Positions 12,124 through 23,363 of a stretch of 64,000 nt of DNA are shown one piece after another. Position numbers and translations under genes: made by a program. Numbering within the stretch: the stretch's first letter is position 1; each line of letters starts with the position of its first letter. The stretch is from the NCBI RefSeq assembly GCF_007993735.1, contig NZ_CP042453.1, positions 1,550,001 to 1,614,000 on the forward strand, given 5' to 3'. This DNA comes from Arenimonas daejeonensis (GTDB lineage Bacteria; Pseudomonadota; Gammaproteobacteria; Xanthomonadales; Xanthomonadaceae). The notes under the pieces are model-generated. The model made no database searches and had not been told where the DNA came from. It saw nothing but the letters and a program-made list of their open reading frames with translations.

Positions 12124-12588
12124 ATGGACTTGCAGGCCCTCACGATCGGTCAACTGGCTGCCTCGGCGGCAGTAAACGTTGAGACAGTGCGCTATTACCA
12201 GCGGCGCGGGCTGCTGTCCGAGCCCAAGCGCCCTGCTGGCGGCATCCGTCGCTACACGTCGAGCGACCTCGCTCGCCTCCGCTACATTCGCCGTGCCCAG
12301 ACCATGGGCTTCAGCCTCGATGAGATTGTTGGCCTGCTGGAGCTCAATGGCAGACGCGCTTGCGAGCAAACCAAGCGACTAACCGAAAACAAGTTGCTCG
12401 ACGTTCGAAAGCGGCTCGGCGAACTACGCAAGCTCGAGCGTCAGCTATCGCAATTGGTCGCGAGCTGCGGCGAGGCCAGCGTAGGCGCGTTTTGTCCCAC
12501 TCTCGAACTGCTTGAGCATGCGGGTACCGAGCCGTTGCCGCGGTCGCGGGGGCAGCACGTCAGGTCGATCCGTGCTGATGCGGCCTGA
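12124..12588 (+). CDS. merR: Mercury-responsive regulator MerR, left copy
   Basis: 154 residues from MDLQALTIGQLAASAAVNVETVRYYQRRGLL (MerR helix-turn-helix). The three Hg(II)-binding cysteines are present: one in RACEQTKRL and two in the loop VASCGEASVGAFC. The start was chosen next to the divergent mer operator; the upstream extension of the frame runs back through merT and is rejected. It represses and then activates the divergent merTP promoter on Hg(II) binding. Confidence 0.93.
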   Translation: MDLQALTIGQLAASAAVNVETVRYYQRRGLLSEPKRPAGGIRRYTSSDLARLRYIRRAQTMGFSLDEIVGLLELNGRRACEQTKRLTENKLLDVRKRLGELRKLERQLSQLVASCGEASVGAFCPTLELLEHAGTEPLPRSRGQHVRSIRADAA

Positions 12589-12637
12589 GTTGGAGATAGT
12601 TTTTCAACACAATAGACCCGAAGCGGACATTCCCGAA

Positions 12638-13258
12638 TCAAACTTCGGTCTGCTCTGCGAGTTCCAGTGCATCATCCAGTTCGATGCCCAGGTAACGAAC
12701 GGTGCTCTCAATTTTCGAGTGTCCGAGAAGCAGCTGGACCGCGCGTAGGTTCCGGGTGCGTCGGTAGATCAATGCCACCTTTGTTCGCCTCATGCTGTGA
12801 GTGCCGTATCGAGAATCGTCGAGCCCGATCTGGCGCACCCACTGGTGGACGATGCGCGCGTACTGCCTCGAAGTCAGATGAGAGGACCTGACAACACGGC
12901 TGGGAAAAAGAAAGTCGGTAGGAGCCAGCGATCTCTCCTGTATCCAACGACCGACAGATAGTCTGGTTTGCTCTGTGACCTCGAACTGGACTGGCGTCTG
13001 GGTCTTCCTTTGCATCACCATTGCCCGATGCAAGACCTGCGCGCCGTGGCAGACATCTTGGACGCGGAGGTTCACCAGGTCGCAGGCGCGGAGTTTCGAG
13101 TCGATGGCGAGGTTAAAAAGCGCCAGATCCCGGGTGCGGCCAGCGATCTGCAAGCGAACCCTGATGGCGTAGATCTCATTGAGCCTGAGCGGGGCCTTCT
13201 GGCCGACCAGCGTTCCCTTGTTCCATGCTTTTCGGCTGACGAGCGTACGGGCGGACAT
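12638..13258 (-). CDS. Tyrosine recombinase, catalytic-domain-only type
   Basis: 206 residues from MSARTLVSRKAWNKGTLVGQKAPL, without the usual long SAM-like N-terminal domain. Active-site residues are visible: Arg in LAIDSKLRACDLVNL, His-x-x-Arg in THSMRRTKVALIY, His in LLLGHSKIESTVRYLG and the nucleophilic Tyr in VRYL. Just inside the left arm, it may belong to an older island into which the mer units inserted. Its attachment site is not known. Confidence 0.85.
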   Translation of the reverse strand: MSARTLVSRKAWNKGTLVGQKAPLRLNEIYAIRVRLQIAGRTRDLALFNLAIDSKLRACDLVNLRVQDVCHGAQVLHRAMVMQRKTQTPVQFEVTEQTRLSVGRWIQERSLAPTDFLFPSRVVRSSHLTSRQYARIVHQWVRQIGLDDSRYGTHSMRRTKVALIYRRTRNLRAVQLLLGHSKIESTVRYLGIELDDALELAEQTEV

Positions 13259-13327
13259 GGCTGTCTCCAGCGCGGGCCTGCCATGTTGCACCCTCGACAC
13301 GGTCCACGGGCGAAGCTGGCCTTGGCT

Positions 13328-15480
<2,153 letters not shown>

Positions 15481-15491
15481 GGTCCTGTCTC

Positions 15492-16006
15492 CTAGTGGTG
15501 GCCGTCCGGCGCCTTCGTGCGCGACGACCAATGGATGTGCACGATTTTCCACCCCTCTTCACTTCGCCGGACCAGCATGGTCTCGGCGCTGAGTACCGTG
15601 ACCGGCTTGCCGTCACGGCTCACGTGCAGTTCGCTCTCGCTGGCGACCCACGCAAGATCGCCATGGACGGCCGCCGTGCGCCGCAGGAGCTGGACATGCG
15701 CCTGCTTGAGGAAGGCGGCATCGCCTTTCGCATGGCCGCCAAGATACTCCTCGGCGGACCGCTCGGCCCCGCCGGCCTCTAGGATGAGCACCTTCGGGTC
15801 GAGCTCGGCGCCGGCGGCGACGAGGTTCCCGAGACGAGCGCAGCGGAGAAGCGGTCTACGGCTTCCACGGCGGCGCGGGCATCGGCCGGAACCTGGATGG
15901 CTGGCGTTGCACGCTCCGCGTCATGCGCGTGGGCCCCCGGGCCATCGGCTCGCACGGGTGTCGCGAGGGCGAGGAAACAGAGGGCGGAGATGACGAACTT
16001 GTTCAT
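15492..16006 (-). CDS. Periplasmic NTF2-like/DUF4440 protein, frameshifted
   Basis: About 171 residues once corrected: signal peptide [20 protein letters not shown], linker, then an NTF2/SnoaL-like domain ([36 protein letters not shown], and [24 protein letters not shown]). One G is missing at the CCC on the plus strand at 15828-15830. Such proteins recur beside copper-efflux genes, but the role is unknown. It sits between the cytochrome c gene and copA on the same strand, 11 bases from copA. Confidence 0.75.
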
Positions 16007-16019
16007 GAGTCTGGCTCTC

Positions 16020-16715
16020 TCAGTGGTCGTGGGTCGAGTGGTCGTGCTCGTTCGCCGGGTCGGCGGGAGGCGGATCGCTGGCGTCCTCCGTTTGCGTGGC
16101 CTCACCAGAGCCATCCGCATGGTGACCCGGCGCATCGCTTTCCTGGTCATTGGAATGCTCGCCCGTCTCCTCGTGTCCGTGCGGCATCGACTCGCCGCCA
16201 CCGTGGGAGTGGCCGCCGCTGGCGGCGACCAGGGCGCGATAGCGTTCCGCGTCCATGGCCGGCATGGCCTGCAGGAAAGCCACCATGCTCCAGATGTACT
16301 CATCCGGCATGCTGCCGCCCCAGGCGGGCATGCCCGAGGCCTTGACGCCATGCTTGATCACCCAGAACGCGCGCGCCGGATCGGGTGCGCCCCGTTCGGC
16401 AAGGGCTGGCGCCGCCGGGTACAGGCCCCGGCTGAGCTCCGTGGGCGCCATGCCCGGAGCTAGGTGGCAGCCCGTGCACATGGCCGCGTAGTTGCCGGCG
16501 CCATTGAGCACCTGTGCCTCCGAGCCGAGCGCCGGAACGACCAGGCCCTCGGCGCGAACCGCGATGGCACGGTCCCTGGCGACCTCAATCAGTCCATGTA
16601 CCCAGTCGGCGTGGGGCTTGTCGGCCCCCGGCTCCACCAGCCCGAAGTAAATCGTTCCGCTTATCGCAGCGGCCACCAGCGCCAGCATGATCAGTGTGCT
16701 TCTGAAAAATCCCAT
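16020..16715 (-). CDS. Membrane-anchored c-type cytochrome with His-rich tail
   Basis: 231 residues. N-terminal hydrophobic anchor (STLIMLALVAAAISGTIYF), haem motif CTGCH near residue 80, distal Met in SGMPAWGGSMPDEYIW, then a long C-terminal tail dense in His and acidic residues (HSHGGGESMPHGHEE, HDHSTHDH). AAGGAG lies seven bases before the ATG at 16715; earlier in-frame ATGs at 16721 and 16733 are possible. The tail suggests metal chelation beside the CusA and CopA pumps; this is inference. Confidence 0.85.
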   Translation of the reverse strand: MGFFRSTLIMLALVAAAISGTIYFGLVEPGADKPHADWVHGLIEVARDRAIAVRAEGLVVPALGSEAQVLNGAGNYAAMCTGCHLAPGMAPTELSRGLYPAAPALAERGAPDPARAFWVIKHGVKASGMPAWGGSMPDEYIWSMVAFLQAMPAMDAERYRALVAASGGHSHGGGESMPHGHEETGEHSNDQESDAPGHHADGSGEATQTEDASDPPPADPANEHDHSTHDH

Positions 16716-16738
16716 CCCCATTCTCCTTGTCATTGTCT

Positions 16739-19700
16739 TCAGTTCCCCATCCTTGCGTGGCGCAAGCCAATCTGGCGCTGCTTCACCAGTGCATAGATTG
16801 CCGGGATCACGGCGAGCGTCAGCACCGTCGACGACACCATGCCGCCGACCATCGGGGCCGCGATCCGGCGCATCACCTCCGAGCCGGTGCCCGTGCTCCA
16901 CATGATCGGAAGCAGGCCGGCCATGATGGCCACCACGGTCATCATCTTCGGCCGCACGCGCTCGACGGCGCCCTCGACGATGGCATCGACCAGGTCGCCC
17001 ACGCCGATTGAATCGCCTTGGGCGCGACGTGCGGCGGCCCGGGCCTCCAGCGCGTGGTCCAGGTAGATCAGCATCACGACGCCCGTTTCGGCCGCGACGC
17101 CGGCCAGCGCGATGAAGCCCACGGCTACCGCCACACTCAGGTTGTAGTCCAGCGCCCACAGCAGCCAGATGCCGCCGACGAGGGCGAAGGGCACCGACAG
17201 CATCACGATCAGTGACTCAGTGACGCGGCGGAAGTTGAGGTAGAGCAGCAGGAAGATGATCGCCAGCGTTACCGGCACCACGATCTTCATCTTCGCGATT
17301 GCGCGCTGCATGTATTCGTACTGGCCACTCCAGGTCGCGTAGTAGCCCGGCGGGAAGCTCACGTCTCGGGCGACGGCTTCCCTGGGCCGCGTTGACGTAG
17401 GCGCCCAGATCCGCGTTCCGCGTATCGACATAGATGTAGGCGGAGAGCAACGCGTTCTCGGTGCGGATCGACGGCGCGCCCTGGCGGATGCGGATGTCTG
17501 CCAGCTCACCCAGCGGAACCTGCGCCCCGTCCGGAGTCGCCCACCAGGACCTGTTGCGCGATGGCTTCGGGGCTGTCGCGCAGCCCCCGCGGGTAGCGGA
17601 CGATGACCCCGAAGCGCTCGCGGCCCTCGACGGTGCGCGTGACCAGGTCGCCACCCATCGCGGTGGCCACGACGTCCTGCAGGTCCCCCACGGGCAGGCC
17701 GTAGCGGGCCAGCTGCCCCCGGTCGGGCTCGATGTCCAAGTAGAACCCGCCGGTCAGGCGCTCGGCATACGCGCTGGTGGTGCCGGGCACCGTGCGCACG
17801 GCGGCCTCGATCTGGCGCGCGAGGCGCTCCATCTCGACCAGATCCGTGCCGAACACCTTGATGCCGATCGGCGTGCGGATGCCCGTGGCCAGCATGTCGG
17901 AGCGGGCCTTGATGGGCATGGTCCAGGCATTGGCCACGCCCGGGAACTGCAGCGCCTGGTCCATTTCGGCGATCAGCTTGTCCGTGGTCATGCCCTCGCG
18001 CCACTGGTTCTCGGGCTTGAGGTTGATGATGGTCTCGAACATCTCCAGCGGGGCGGGGTCCGTTGCGGTCAGTGCACGACCCGCCTTGCCGAAGACCGAC
18101 TCGACCTCCGGGAAGCTCCGGATGATCCGGTCCTGTTGCTGCAGGAGTTCGGCCGCCCCTGGTCACGGACATTCCCGGCAGCGAGCTCGGCATGTACAGC
18201 AGCGTGCCCTCGTTGAGCGTGGGCATGAACTCGCTGCCGAGGCGGGAGGCGGGCCAGGCCGACACCGCGAGCACGACCAGGGCCGCGCCGACCGTGGCCG
18301 CCTTGTGCCGCAGCACGAAGCCGATCACGGGCCGGTAGGCGGCAATCATGAAGCGGTTCACCGGGTTCCGGGCCTCGGGCAGGATCCGGCCGCGCACGAA
18401 CAGCAGCATGAGCACCGGCACCAGCGTCACCGACAGCAGCGCGCCGGCCGCCATGGCGAAGGTCTTGGTGAAGGCCAGGGGATGGAACAGGCGCCCTTCC
18501 TGGGCCTCGAGGGCGAACACAGGCAGGAAGGATACGGTGATGATCAACAGGCTGAAGAAGAGCGCCGGGCCGACCTCCCTGCATGCATTGATGATCAGCT
18601 GCAGGCGCGGCGTGCGTCCGCCATCGCGCTCGATGTGCTTATGGGCGTTCTCAATCATCACGATGGCGGCATCCACCATCGCGCCGATGGCAATGGCGAT
18701 GCCGCCCAGGCTCATGATGTTGGAGTTCATGCCCAGCAGGCGCATGGCCAGGAAGGCTATTAGCACGCCGACGGGGAGCATGATGATCGCCACCATCGCG
18801 CTACGGACGTGGAAGAGGAAGACCACGCAGACCAAGGCGACGATCAGGGCTTCCTCGACCAGGGTCCAGCGCAGCGTGGCGATGGCGCGGTGGATGAGGT
18901 CGGAGCGGTCGTAGACGGCGCGCAGGGAGACGCCCTCGGGAAGCCCGGGGGTGATGTCGGCGATGCGCTGCTTCAGGCCGTCGATCACGGCCAATGCGTT
19001 CTCGCCGTACCTCGCCACGGCGATGCCCGCGACCACCTCGCCTTCGCCGTCGAGCTCGGCGAGGCCACGGCGTTCGTCCGGAACCAGTTCGACCCGGGCG
19101 AGGTCGCCCACGCGCACCGGCGTGCCGCCGTCCACCTTGACCACCAGACCCTCGATGTCCTCGATGCCGCGAAGGTAGCCGCGCCCGCGGATCATGTACT
19201 CGGTTTCCGCCATCTCCAGCACGCGCCCGCCGACATCGCGATTGCTGGCAGCGATCACCTCGGAGATACGTGAGAGGGGTACGCCGTACTGCCGCAGCCG
19301 ACCCGGATCCGCCGTGACCGAATACTGGCGGACGAATCCGCCGACGCTGGCGACTTCGGCCACGCCGGGCGCCTTGGTCAGCTGGTACCGGACATACCAG
19401 TCCTGGATGGCGCGCAGTTCGTCCAGCGATTGCTGGCTGCCCTCGAGCACGTACTGGTAGACCCACCCTACGCCCGTGGCATCCGGGCCCAGCGTGGGAG
19501 ACACACCTTCCGGGAGCTGCTTGGACGCGGTGCTCAGGTACTCGAGCACCCGCGAGCGCGCCCAGTAGATGTCGGTGCCGTCCTCGAAGATCACGTAGAC
19601 GAAGGAGGCGCCGAAGAACGAGAAGCCACGGACGACCCTGGACTTCGGGACGGCCAGCATGGCCGTGGTCAGCGGGTAGGTGACCTGGTCTTCGACGACC

Positions 19701-19876
19701 TGCGGTGCCTGGCCGGGCACCTCGGTGAACACGATGACCTGCACGTCGGAGAGGTCGGGAAGCGCGTCGAGCGGCGTCTTGGCCAGCGCGTACAGTCCGG
19801 CCGCCGTGATCGCGAGGGTGGCCACCAGCACGAGGAAGACATTGCGAAGCGACCATTCGATCAGCCCGGCGAGCAT
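16739..19876 (-). CDS. cusA: CusA/CzcA-type heavy-metal RND transporter, three frameshifts
   Basis: About 1,045 residues when corrected. MLAGLIEWSLRNVFLVLVATL begins TM1. The heavy-metal RND core motif GAMVDAAIVMIENAHKH in TM4 carries the proton-relay Asp/Glu. The end is AGVAAETGVVMLIYLDHALEA...IPAIYALVKQR. The frame changes at runs near 18156-18159, 17525-17528 and 17383-17385; removing the extra base each time restores the family alignment. The start is one base after the cusB stop. Copper/silver specificity is inferred from the neighbouring CopA and CusB type. Confidence 0.9.
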   Translation of the reverse strand: MLAGLIEWSLRNVFLVLVATLAITAAGLYALAKTPLDALPDLSDVQVIVFTEVPGQAPQVVEDQVTYPLTTAMLAVPKSRVVRGFSFFGASFVYVIFEDGTDIYWARSRVLEYLSTASKQLPEGVSPTLGPDATGVGWVYQYVLEGSQQSLDELRAIQDWYVRYQLTKAPGVAEVASVGGFVRQYSVTADPGRLRQYGVPLSRISEVIAASNRDVGGRVLEMAETEYMIRGRGYLRGIEDIEGLVVKVDGGTPVRVGDLARVELVPDERRGLAELDGEGEVVAGIAVARYGENALAVIDGLKQRIADITPGLPEGVSLRAVYDRSDLIHRAIATLRWTLVEEALIVALVCVVFLFHVRSAMVAIIMLPVGVLIAFLAMRLLGMNSNIMSLGGIAIAIGAMVDAAIVMIENAHKHIERDGGRTPRLQLIINACREVGPALFFSLLIITVSFLPVFALEAQEGRLFHPLAFTKTFAMAAGALLSVTLVPVLMLLFVRGRILPEARNPVNRFMIAAYRPVIGFVLRHKAATVGAALVVLAVSAWPASRLGSEFMPTLNEGTLLYMPSSLPGMSVTRGGRTPAATGPDHPELPGGRVGLRQGGSCTDRNGPRPAGDVRDHHQPQAREPVARGHDHGQADRRNGPGAAVPGRGQCLDHAHQGPLRHAGHGHPHADRHQGVRHGSGRDGAPRAPDRGRRAHGARHHQRVCRAPDRRVLLGHRARPGAAGPLRPARGGPAGRRGHRDGWRPGHAHRRGPRALRGHRPLPAGAARQPRSHRATGPGGRLRTGRRFRWVSWQTSASARARRRSAPRTRCSPPTSMSIRGTRIWAPTSTRPREAVARDVSFPPGYYATWSGQYEYMQRAIAKMKIVVPVTLAIIFLLLYLNFRRVTESLIVMLSVPFALVGGIWLLWALDYNLSVAVAVGFIALAGVAAETGVVMLIYLDHALEARAAARRAQGDSIGVGDLVDAIVEGAVERVRPKMMTVVAIMAGLLPIMWSTGTGSEVMRRIAAPMVGGMVSSTVLTLAVIPAIYALVKQRQIGLRHARMGN

Positions 19877-19877
19877 G

Positions 19878-21263
19878 TCAGTGCCCTCCCTTGTGGCCAG
19901 CATGGGGATCATCCGCCGGCGCTTCGTGGCCGGCAGGCGGTTCGTCCGACGGCTCACCGTGGCCCGCGTGCGAATCGTCTGCCGGCGCGTCCGCCGGGGC
20001 GGCCGTCTCTCGCGCGCCGCCAGCCTCCAGACTGCCCAGCGCAGCGCGCAGGTTGCTTTCGGCATCGAGCAGGAAGTTCGCCGAGACCACGACGGTCTCG
20101 CCGGCCTCGACGCCAGAGAGCACGGCGACCCGGTCACCGGAACGCGCACCCAATTGCACCTCCCGCGGCGTGAACTGGCCGGGCGCGGTCTGCACCAGCA
20201 CGACCTGGCGGGTCCCCGAATCAATCACCGCGGAGCGGTCGACGGTCACGACCGGCGCCGATGCCTGACCGGTCAGTTCGACGTCTCCGAACAGCCCGGG
20301 GCGCAGGACGCCGTCGGGGTTCTCCACTTCGATCCGCACGCCCAGGGTCCGGCTGGCGCGGTCGAGCGTGGGCTGGATGAAGGCGACGTCGCCTTCAAAC
20401 CGCCGGCCGGGAAGACTGGGGGTTTCGAAGCTCGCGTGGTCGCCGAGGGTGAGGTTGGCCAGTCCGGACGCAGGAACCTGCGCGACGACCCACACGCGCG
20501 ACAGGTCGGCCAGGCGCAGGATGGTCTGGCCCGGTTCGAAGCGCTCCCCTTGCACGACCAGCTTTTCGACCACGACCGCATCGGTGGGCGATGAGAGGAC
20601 GAGCCCGGATTCGCTGCCCGCCCGGGCCACGCCGGCACCGGAGACTTCCCAGTTGCGCAGGCGCGTGCGCGCCGCATCACGAAGCTGGCGCATGGTCGCC
20701 GCGCTATCCGGATCACTTGCGGCCAATCGCTTTGCTGCGTCGTCAGCCACCCGGAATTCCTGCCGGGCCGCGACGAGCTCCGGGCTGTAGACCGTTGCCA
20801 GCGCGTCGCCACGGCGGATCGCCATGCCCGTCTGATTGGCGTGCAGGGTCTCGATCCAGCCCTCGAATCGCGGCGCAACCGCGAACTGCCGGGTCTCGTC
20901 CACCTCCACCGTGGCGCTCGCCCGCACCCGGGGCGCCAGCGCTTCGCGCACCGCCGCTTCCGTGCGCACGCCCAACTGCTGGACCTTGCCGGGTGCGAGC
21001 ACCACGGTGCCCGGCTCGGGCGGCGGGGCCTCGTCCGCAAAGACCGGCAGGTAGTCCATGCCCATCGAATCCTTCTTCGGCACCGGCGAGGTGTCGGGCA
21101 GGCCCATGGGATTGCGGTAGTACAGGATCTTGCGCTCGACGGGCTCCGACGCCTCAGTTTCCGTTGGCGACGCCGCCGGGGCCGATGCCCGTCCGCTCCA
21201 CCAACCCACGGCCAGGGCCGCACCCAGCGCGAGCGCCAACGCGCTCCACTTCAGACCGTTCAT
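19878..21263 (-). CDS. cusB: CusB-type periplasmic adaptor
   Basis: 461 residues, intact. An N-terminal membrane anchor is followed by the metal-binding YHS-like motif ILYYRNPMGLPDTSPVPKKDSMGMDYLPVF, which is diagnostic for CusB-type adaptors with Met ligands. Then barrel-sandwich, beta-barrel and membrane-proximal domains (RVWVVAQVPASGLANLTLG; GDVELTGQ), and a His-rich C-terminal tail (HAGHGEPSDEPPAGHE). The start overlaps the cusC stop by four bases. Confidence 0.93.
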   Translation of the reverse strand: MNGLKWSALALALGAALAVGWWSGRASAPAASPTETEASEPVERKILYYRNPMGLPDTSPVPKKDSMGMDYLPVFADEAPPPEPGTVVLAPGKVQQLGVRTEAAVREALAPRVRASATVEVDETRQFAVAPRFEGWIETLHANQTGMAIRRGDALATVYSPELVAARQEFRVADDAAKRLAASDPDSAATMRQLRDAARTRLRNWEVSGAGVARAGSESGLVLSSPTDAVVVEKLVVQGERFEPGQTILRLADLSRVWVVAQVPASGLANLTLGDHASFETPSLPGRRFEGDVAFIQPTLDRASRTLGVRIEVENPDGVLRPGLFGDVELTGQASAPVVTVDRSAVIDSGTRQVVLVQTAPGQFTPREVQLGARSGDRVAVLSGVEAGETVVVSANFLLDAESNLRAALGSLEAGGARETAAPADAPADDSHAGHGEPSDEPPAGHEAPADDPHAGHKGGH

Positions 21264-22564
21264 CGCACACCTCCGGTGATGGCGCCCACGGCAGCGGCGG
21301 CGACCAGTTCGTCGCGACGCGCATCCACCTGCGCCAGAGCCGCGCCCTGCCACGCGTCCAGCGCTTCGAGCAGGGTTCCAAAGTCCACTTCGCCTACGCG
21401 GTAGCTGGCCAGGGCCGATTCGAAATTGGCCTGCGCCTGCGGCACGAGGGTCTGTTCGATCAGACGACGCTGGTCGCGGGCAGCGCGTGCCTGCGACCAG
21501 ACTTGACCGAGCTGGCCGGCGAGACCGGCAGCCAGGGCGTCCGAGCGGGCGCGGGCCGCGTCACCCCTCAGACGGGCCTCGCGTTCCCGCTCGCGCCGGG
21601 CGCGCTGCTGCAGGGGAATCTCGACGGCCAGCATCACTTCGTAGCCTTCCACGCGGTCGTCCCGCTGAATGACGCCGAAGCCCAGGCTGAGGTCGGGGTA
21701 GCGGGCGCGGCGCTGCAGCTCGAAGGCCGCCTCGGCCGCCTCGGTCCGGGCGGCGCTGGCCTGCAGGGCGGGGTGTCCGGCATCGGCCAGCATCGCCAAC
21801 ACCTGGTCGAGACGTTCGGCCGGAAGCGGCAATTCGGGCTCTGAGGCGGGTTCGGCCAGCGGGGCATCCACGGGGCGGGCCAGCACCGCATTGAGCATTG
21901 CCGCAGCCTCGGCGCGCGCAGCCAGCCGGGCGATACGCTCGCGCTGCAGCCCGGTGCGGGCCACCTGCGCCCGGATCGAATCCTGCTGCGCGGCGATGCC
22001 CAGCGAATAGCGGGTCCGTGCCACTTCCTCCAGCTGGCCCAGAAGCTCGATCTGTCGGTCGAGCACCGCGACGGCTTCACGTACGTGCCAGAACCGCACG
22101 TAGGCTTCCTCGGCGCGAGCCAGCAAGTCGAGGGCCACCGCGTCGCGGTCCAGGCCCGCGGCGCTCGCCTCATGTCGGGCGACCTCGCGGGCCAAGCCGC
22201 GCTTGCCCCACATCGGGAAGGACTGCCGGACCCGCCAGGTCGTGGCGTCCACGTTGCCGGGCAGGAGGCTGGGGCGGTCGGGGTCGATGCCCATCAGTTC
22301 GACCTCGGCCATCGGATCGGGCAGCGCGCCGGCGGGCAGCACCCGGGCCTGCGCGGCCTCGGCTTCCGCCTGCAGGGCGCGCAGCTCGGGATTGCGCCCG
22401 ATAAGCCAGGCCCGCACCGAGTCGAGGTCGGCGCCGGGAATCAGCGTGGGTGACGCCGCCGCGGGCGCGACAAGCCACAGCGAGGCCAGCAGCAGCGCCA
22501 GCCATGGCGCGGCGCCGTTCGCGGCGATGTCGCGCCGCGCAGGAAAAACGTTCGGGTATCCCAT
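21260..22564 (-). CDS. cusC: TolC-family outer-membrane factor (CusC/CzcC type)
   Basis: 434 residues from MGYPNVFPARRDIAANGAAPW, with a signal peptide ending near LVAPAAASPT. Two OEP repeats follow: RNPELRALQAEAEAAQARVLPAGALPDPMAEVE is the typical first helix pair, and ARYPDLSLGFGVIQRDDRVEGYEVMLAVEIPL begins the second. It forms the outer-membrane duct of the tripartite pump with CusB and CusA. An upstream extension of the frame to 22684 was rejected for lack of conserved features. Confidence 0.9.
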   Translation of the reverse strand: MGYPNVFPARRDIAANGAAPWLALLLASLWLVAPAAASPTLIPGADLDSVRAWLIGRNPELRALQAEAEAAQARVLPAGALPDPMAEVELMGIDPDRPSLLPGNVDATTWRVRQSFPMWGKRGLAREVARHEASAAGLDRDAVALDLLARAEEAYVRFWHVREAVAVLDRQIELLGQLEEVARTRYSLGIAAQQDSIRAQVARTGLQRERIARLAARAEAAAMLNAVLARPVDAPLAEPASEPELPLPAERLDQVLAMLADAGHPALQASAARTEAAEAAFELQRRARYPDLSLGFGVIQRDDRVEGYEVMLAVEIPLQQRARREREREARLRGDAARARSDALAAGLAGQLGQVWSQARAARDQRRLIEQTLVPQAQANFESALASYRVGEVDFGTLLEALDAWQGAALAQVDARRDELVAAAAVGAITGGVR

Positions 22565-22694
22565 GGTGTTCGCCTTGCACGTTCCGCGCGTCCGGGGAGC
22601 GCGGGTGTGGATCGGGCGACGCAGGCCAATGCGGGCCGCGCCGACTGGACCGGACGCGGCGCACCTGGCGCCGCGACGGGTCATCGGCAGGGGA

Positions 22695-23124
22695 TCAAAT
22701 CAGCAGGAGGCTGGCGGGATGGGCCGTGGGCCGATGCCAGGAGCACAAGGGACCTGGCGAAGCCGCTCCCGCCGGCGACAGCGGCACATGCGCCAAAACC
22801 CGCACGAGCGGTGATGTTGGCAGGGGCCGAGCGCCGGAACGGAGAGCGCACGCGAAGCGTCGGACGCCAGGTCGCTCCGGCTGCAATGGGACTCGCAGCC
22901 GGCCGAAAGGTCGACGGCGGCGGTCGGCGCCGGGGAAGGATGGCAGGGTTCCGGCTCGGGGGCGGGCCGCCAGCCAGCGCCATACTGGCATGGGTGCCGG
23001 ACATGACCATGCTCGCCAGAGTGCAGGCCGGGTGACTGGCCATGGCGAACTGCGTCCAGAGCAGCGCCACCATCGCGAGGAGCGACAGCCGGGCACGCAA
23101 GCGGTGGTGGCGCAGGCGCTTCAT
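22695..23124 (-). CDS. Small secreted Cys/His-rich protein upstream of cusC (frameshifted)
   Basis: Signal peptide MKRLRHHRLRARLSLLAMVALLWTQFAMA, then a short Cys/His-rich region. Conserved-looking residues are spread over frames (PCHPSP, GCESHCSRSD, then PTAHPASLLLI at the end), so two one-base errors, near 22965 and 22828, are likely. The uncorrected first frame ends at 22681. The organisation resembles the small CzcI/CopL-like periplasmic proteins at the head of metal-efflux operons. Function unproven. Confidence 0.55.
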
Positions 23125-23127
23125 CGT

Positions 23128-23182
23128 GGGAGTACCTTACTCCATCCGGGAGTACCGGTTGGTGACCTCGGTCAAGTTCGGT
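23128..23182 (-). promoter_or_regulatory. Candidate operator region of the copper operon
   Basis: Contains the dyad TACTCC-ATCCG-GGAGTA (23138-23154), a second GGGAGTACC at 23128-23136 matching 23148-23156, and TTGACC (reverse strand, 23177-23182) as a possible -35. Symmetric GTACTCC boxes close to the first gene suggest a metal-regulator site. I could not fit a 19-base MerR spacer, so the regulator is unassigned. Confidence 0.4.
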
Positions 23183-23363
23183 CGAGGCAACTTGCAGACC
23201 CCGGATCCGGCGGGACAGTTTCGCGCCCCCGTCCTTCAGACGGGGTCAAGTGCAACCCTCGATATGGCAGTGCGGGCAAGTCGCTCGTAGCCTTCTTGGC
23301 CCTCGGGCTGGGCAGCGGGGAACGTCCGCTCCTGGCCTATTGTGTTGAAAAACTATCTCCAAC

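Larger units (their letters stand above)
9626..12615 (-). mobile_element. Left mer-carrying IS unit (IS1182-like transposase + merR/T/P + GDCCVxC gene)
   Basis: A 2,990-bp unit with imperfect terminal inverted repeats: CTATTCTGTTGAAAAACT at the left end and, read inward from the right end, CTATTGTGTTGAAAAACT (17 of 18 identical). Both the transposase and the mercury genes lie inside these ends and no second TIR was seen between them. The whole unit therefore looks like one transposon with passenger genes rather than an IS next to a mer operon. Confidence 0.75.

Noticed and set aside
23246..23336. Possible Cys-rich end of a metal regulator (CPHCHIEGCT on the minus strand) inside the right arm's flank
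   Set aside because: Only a short open stretch without a matching upstream domain; the frame comes from the merR copy by read-through.
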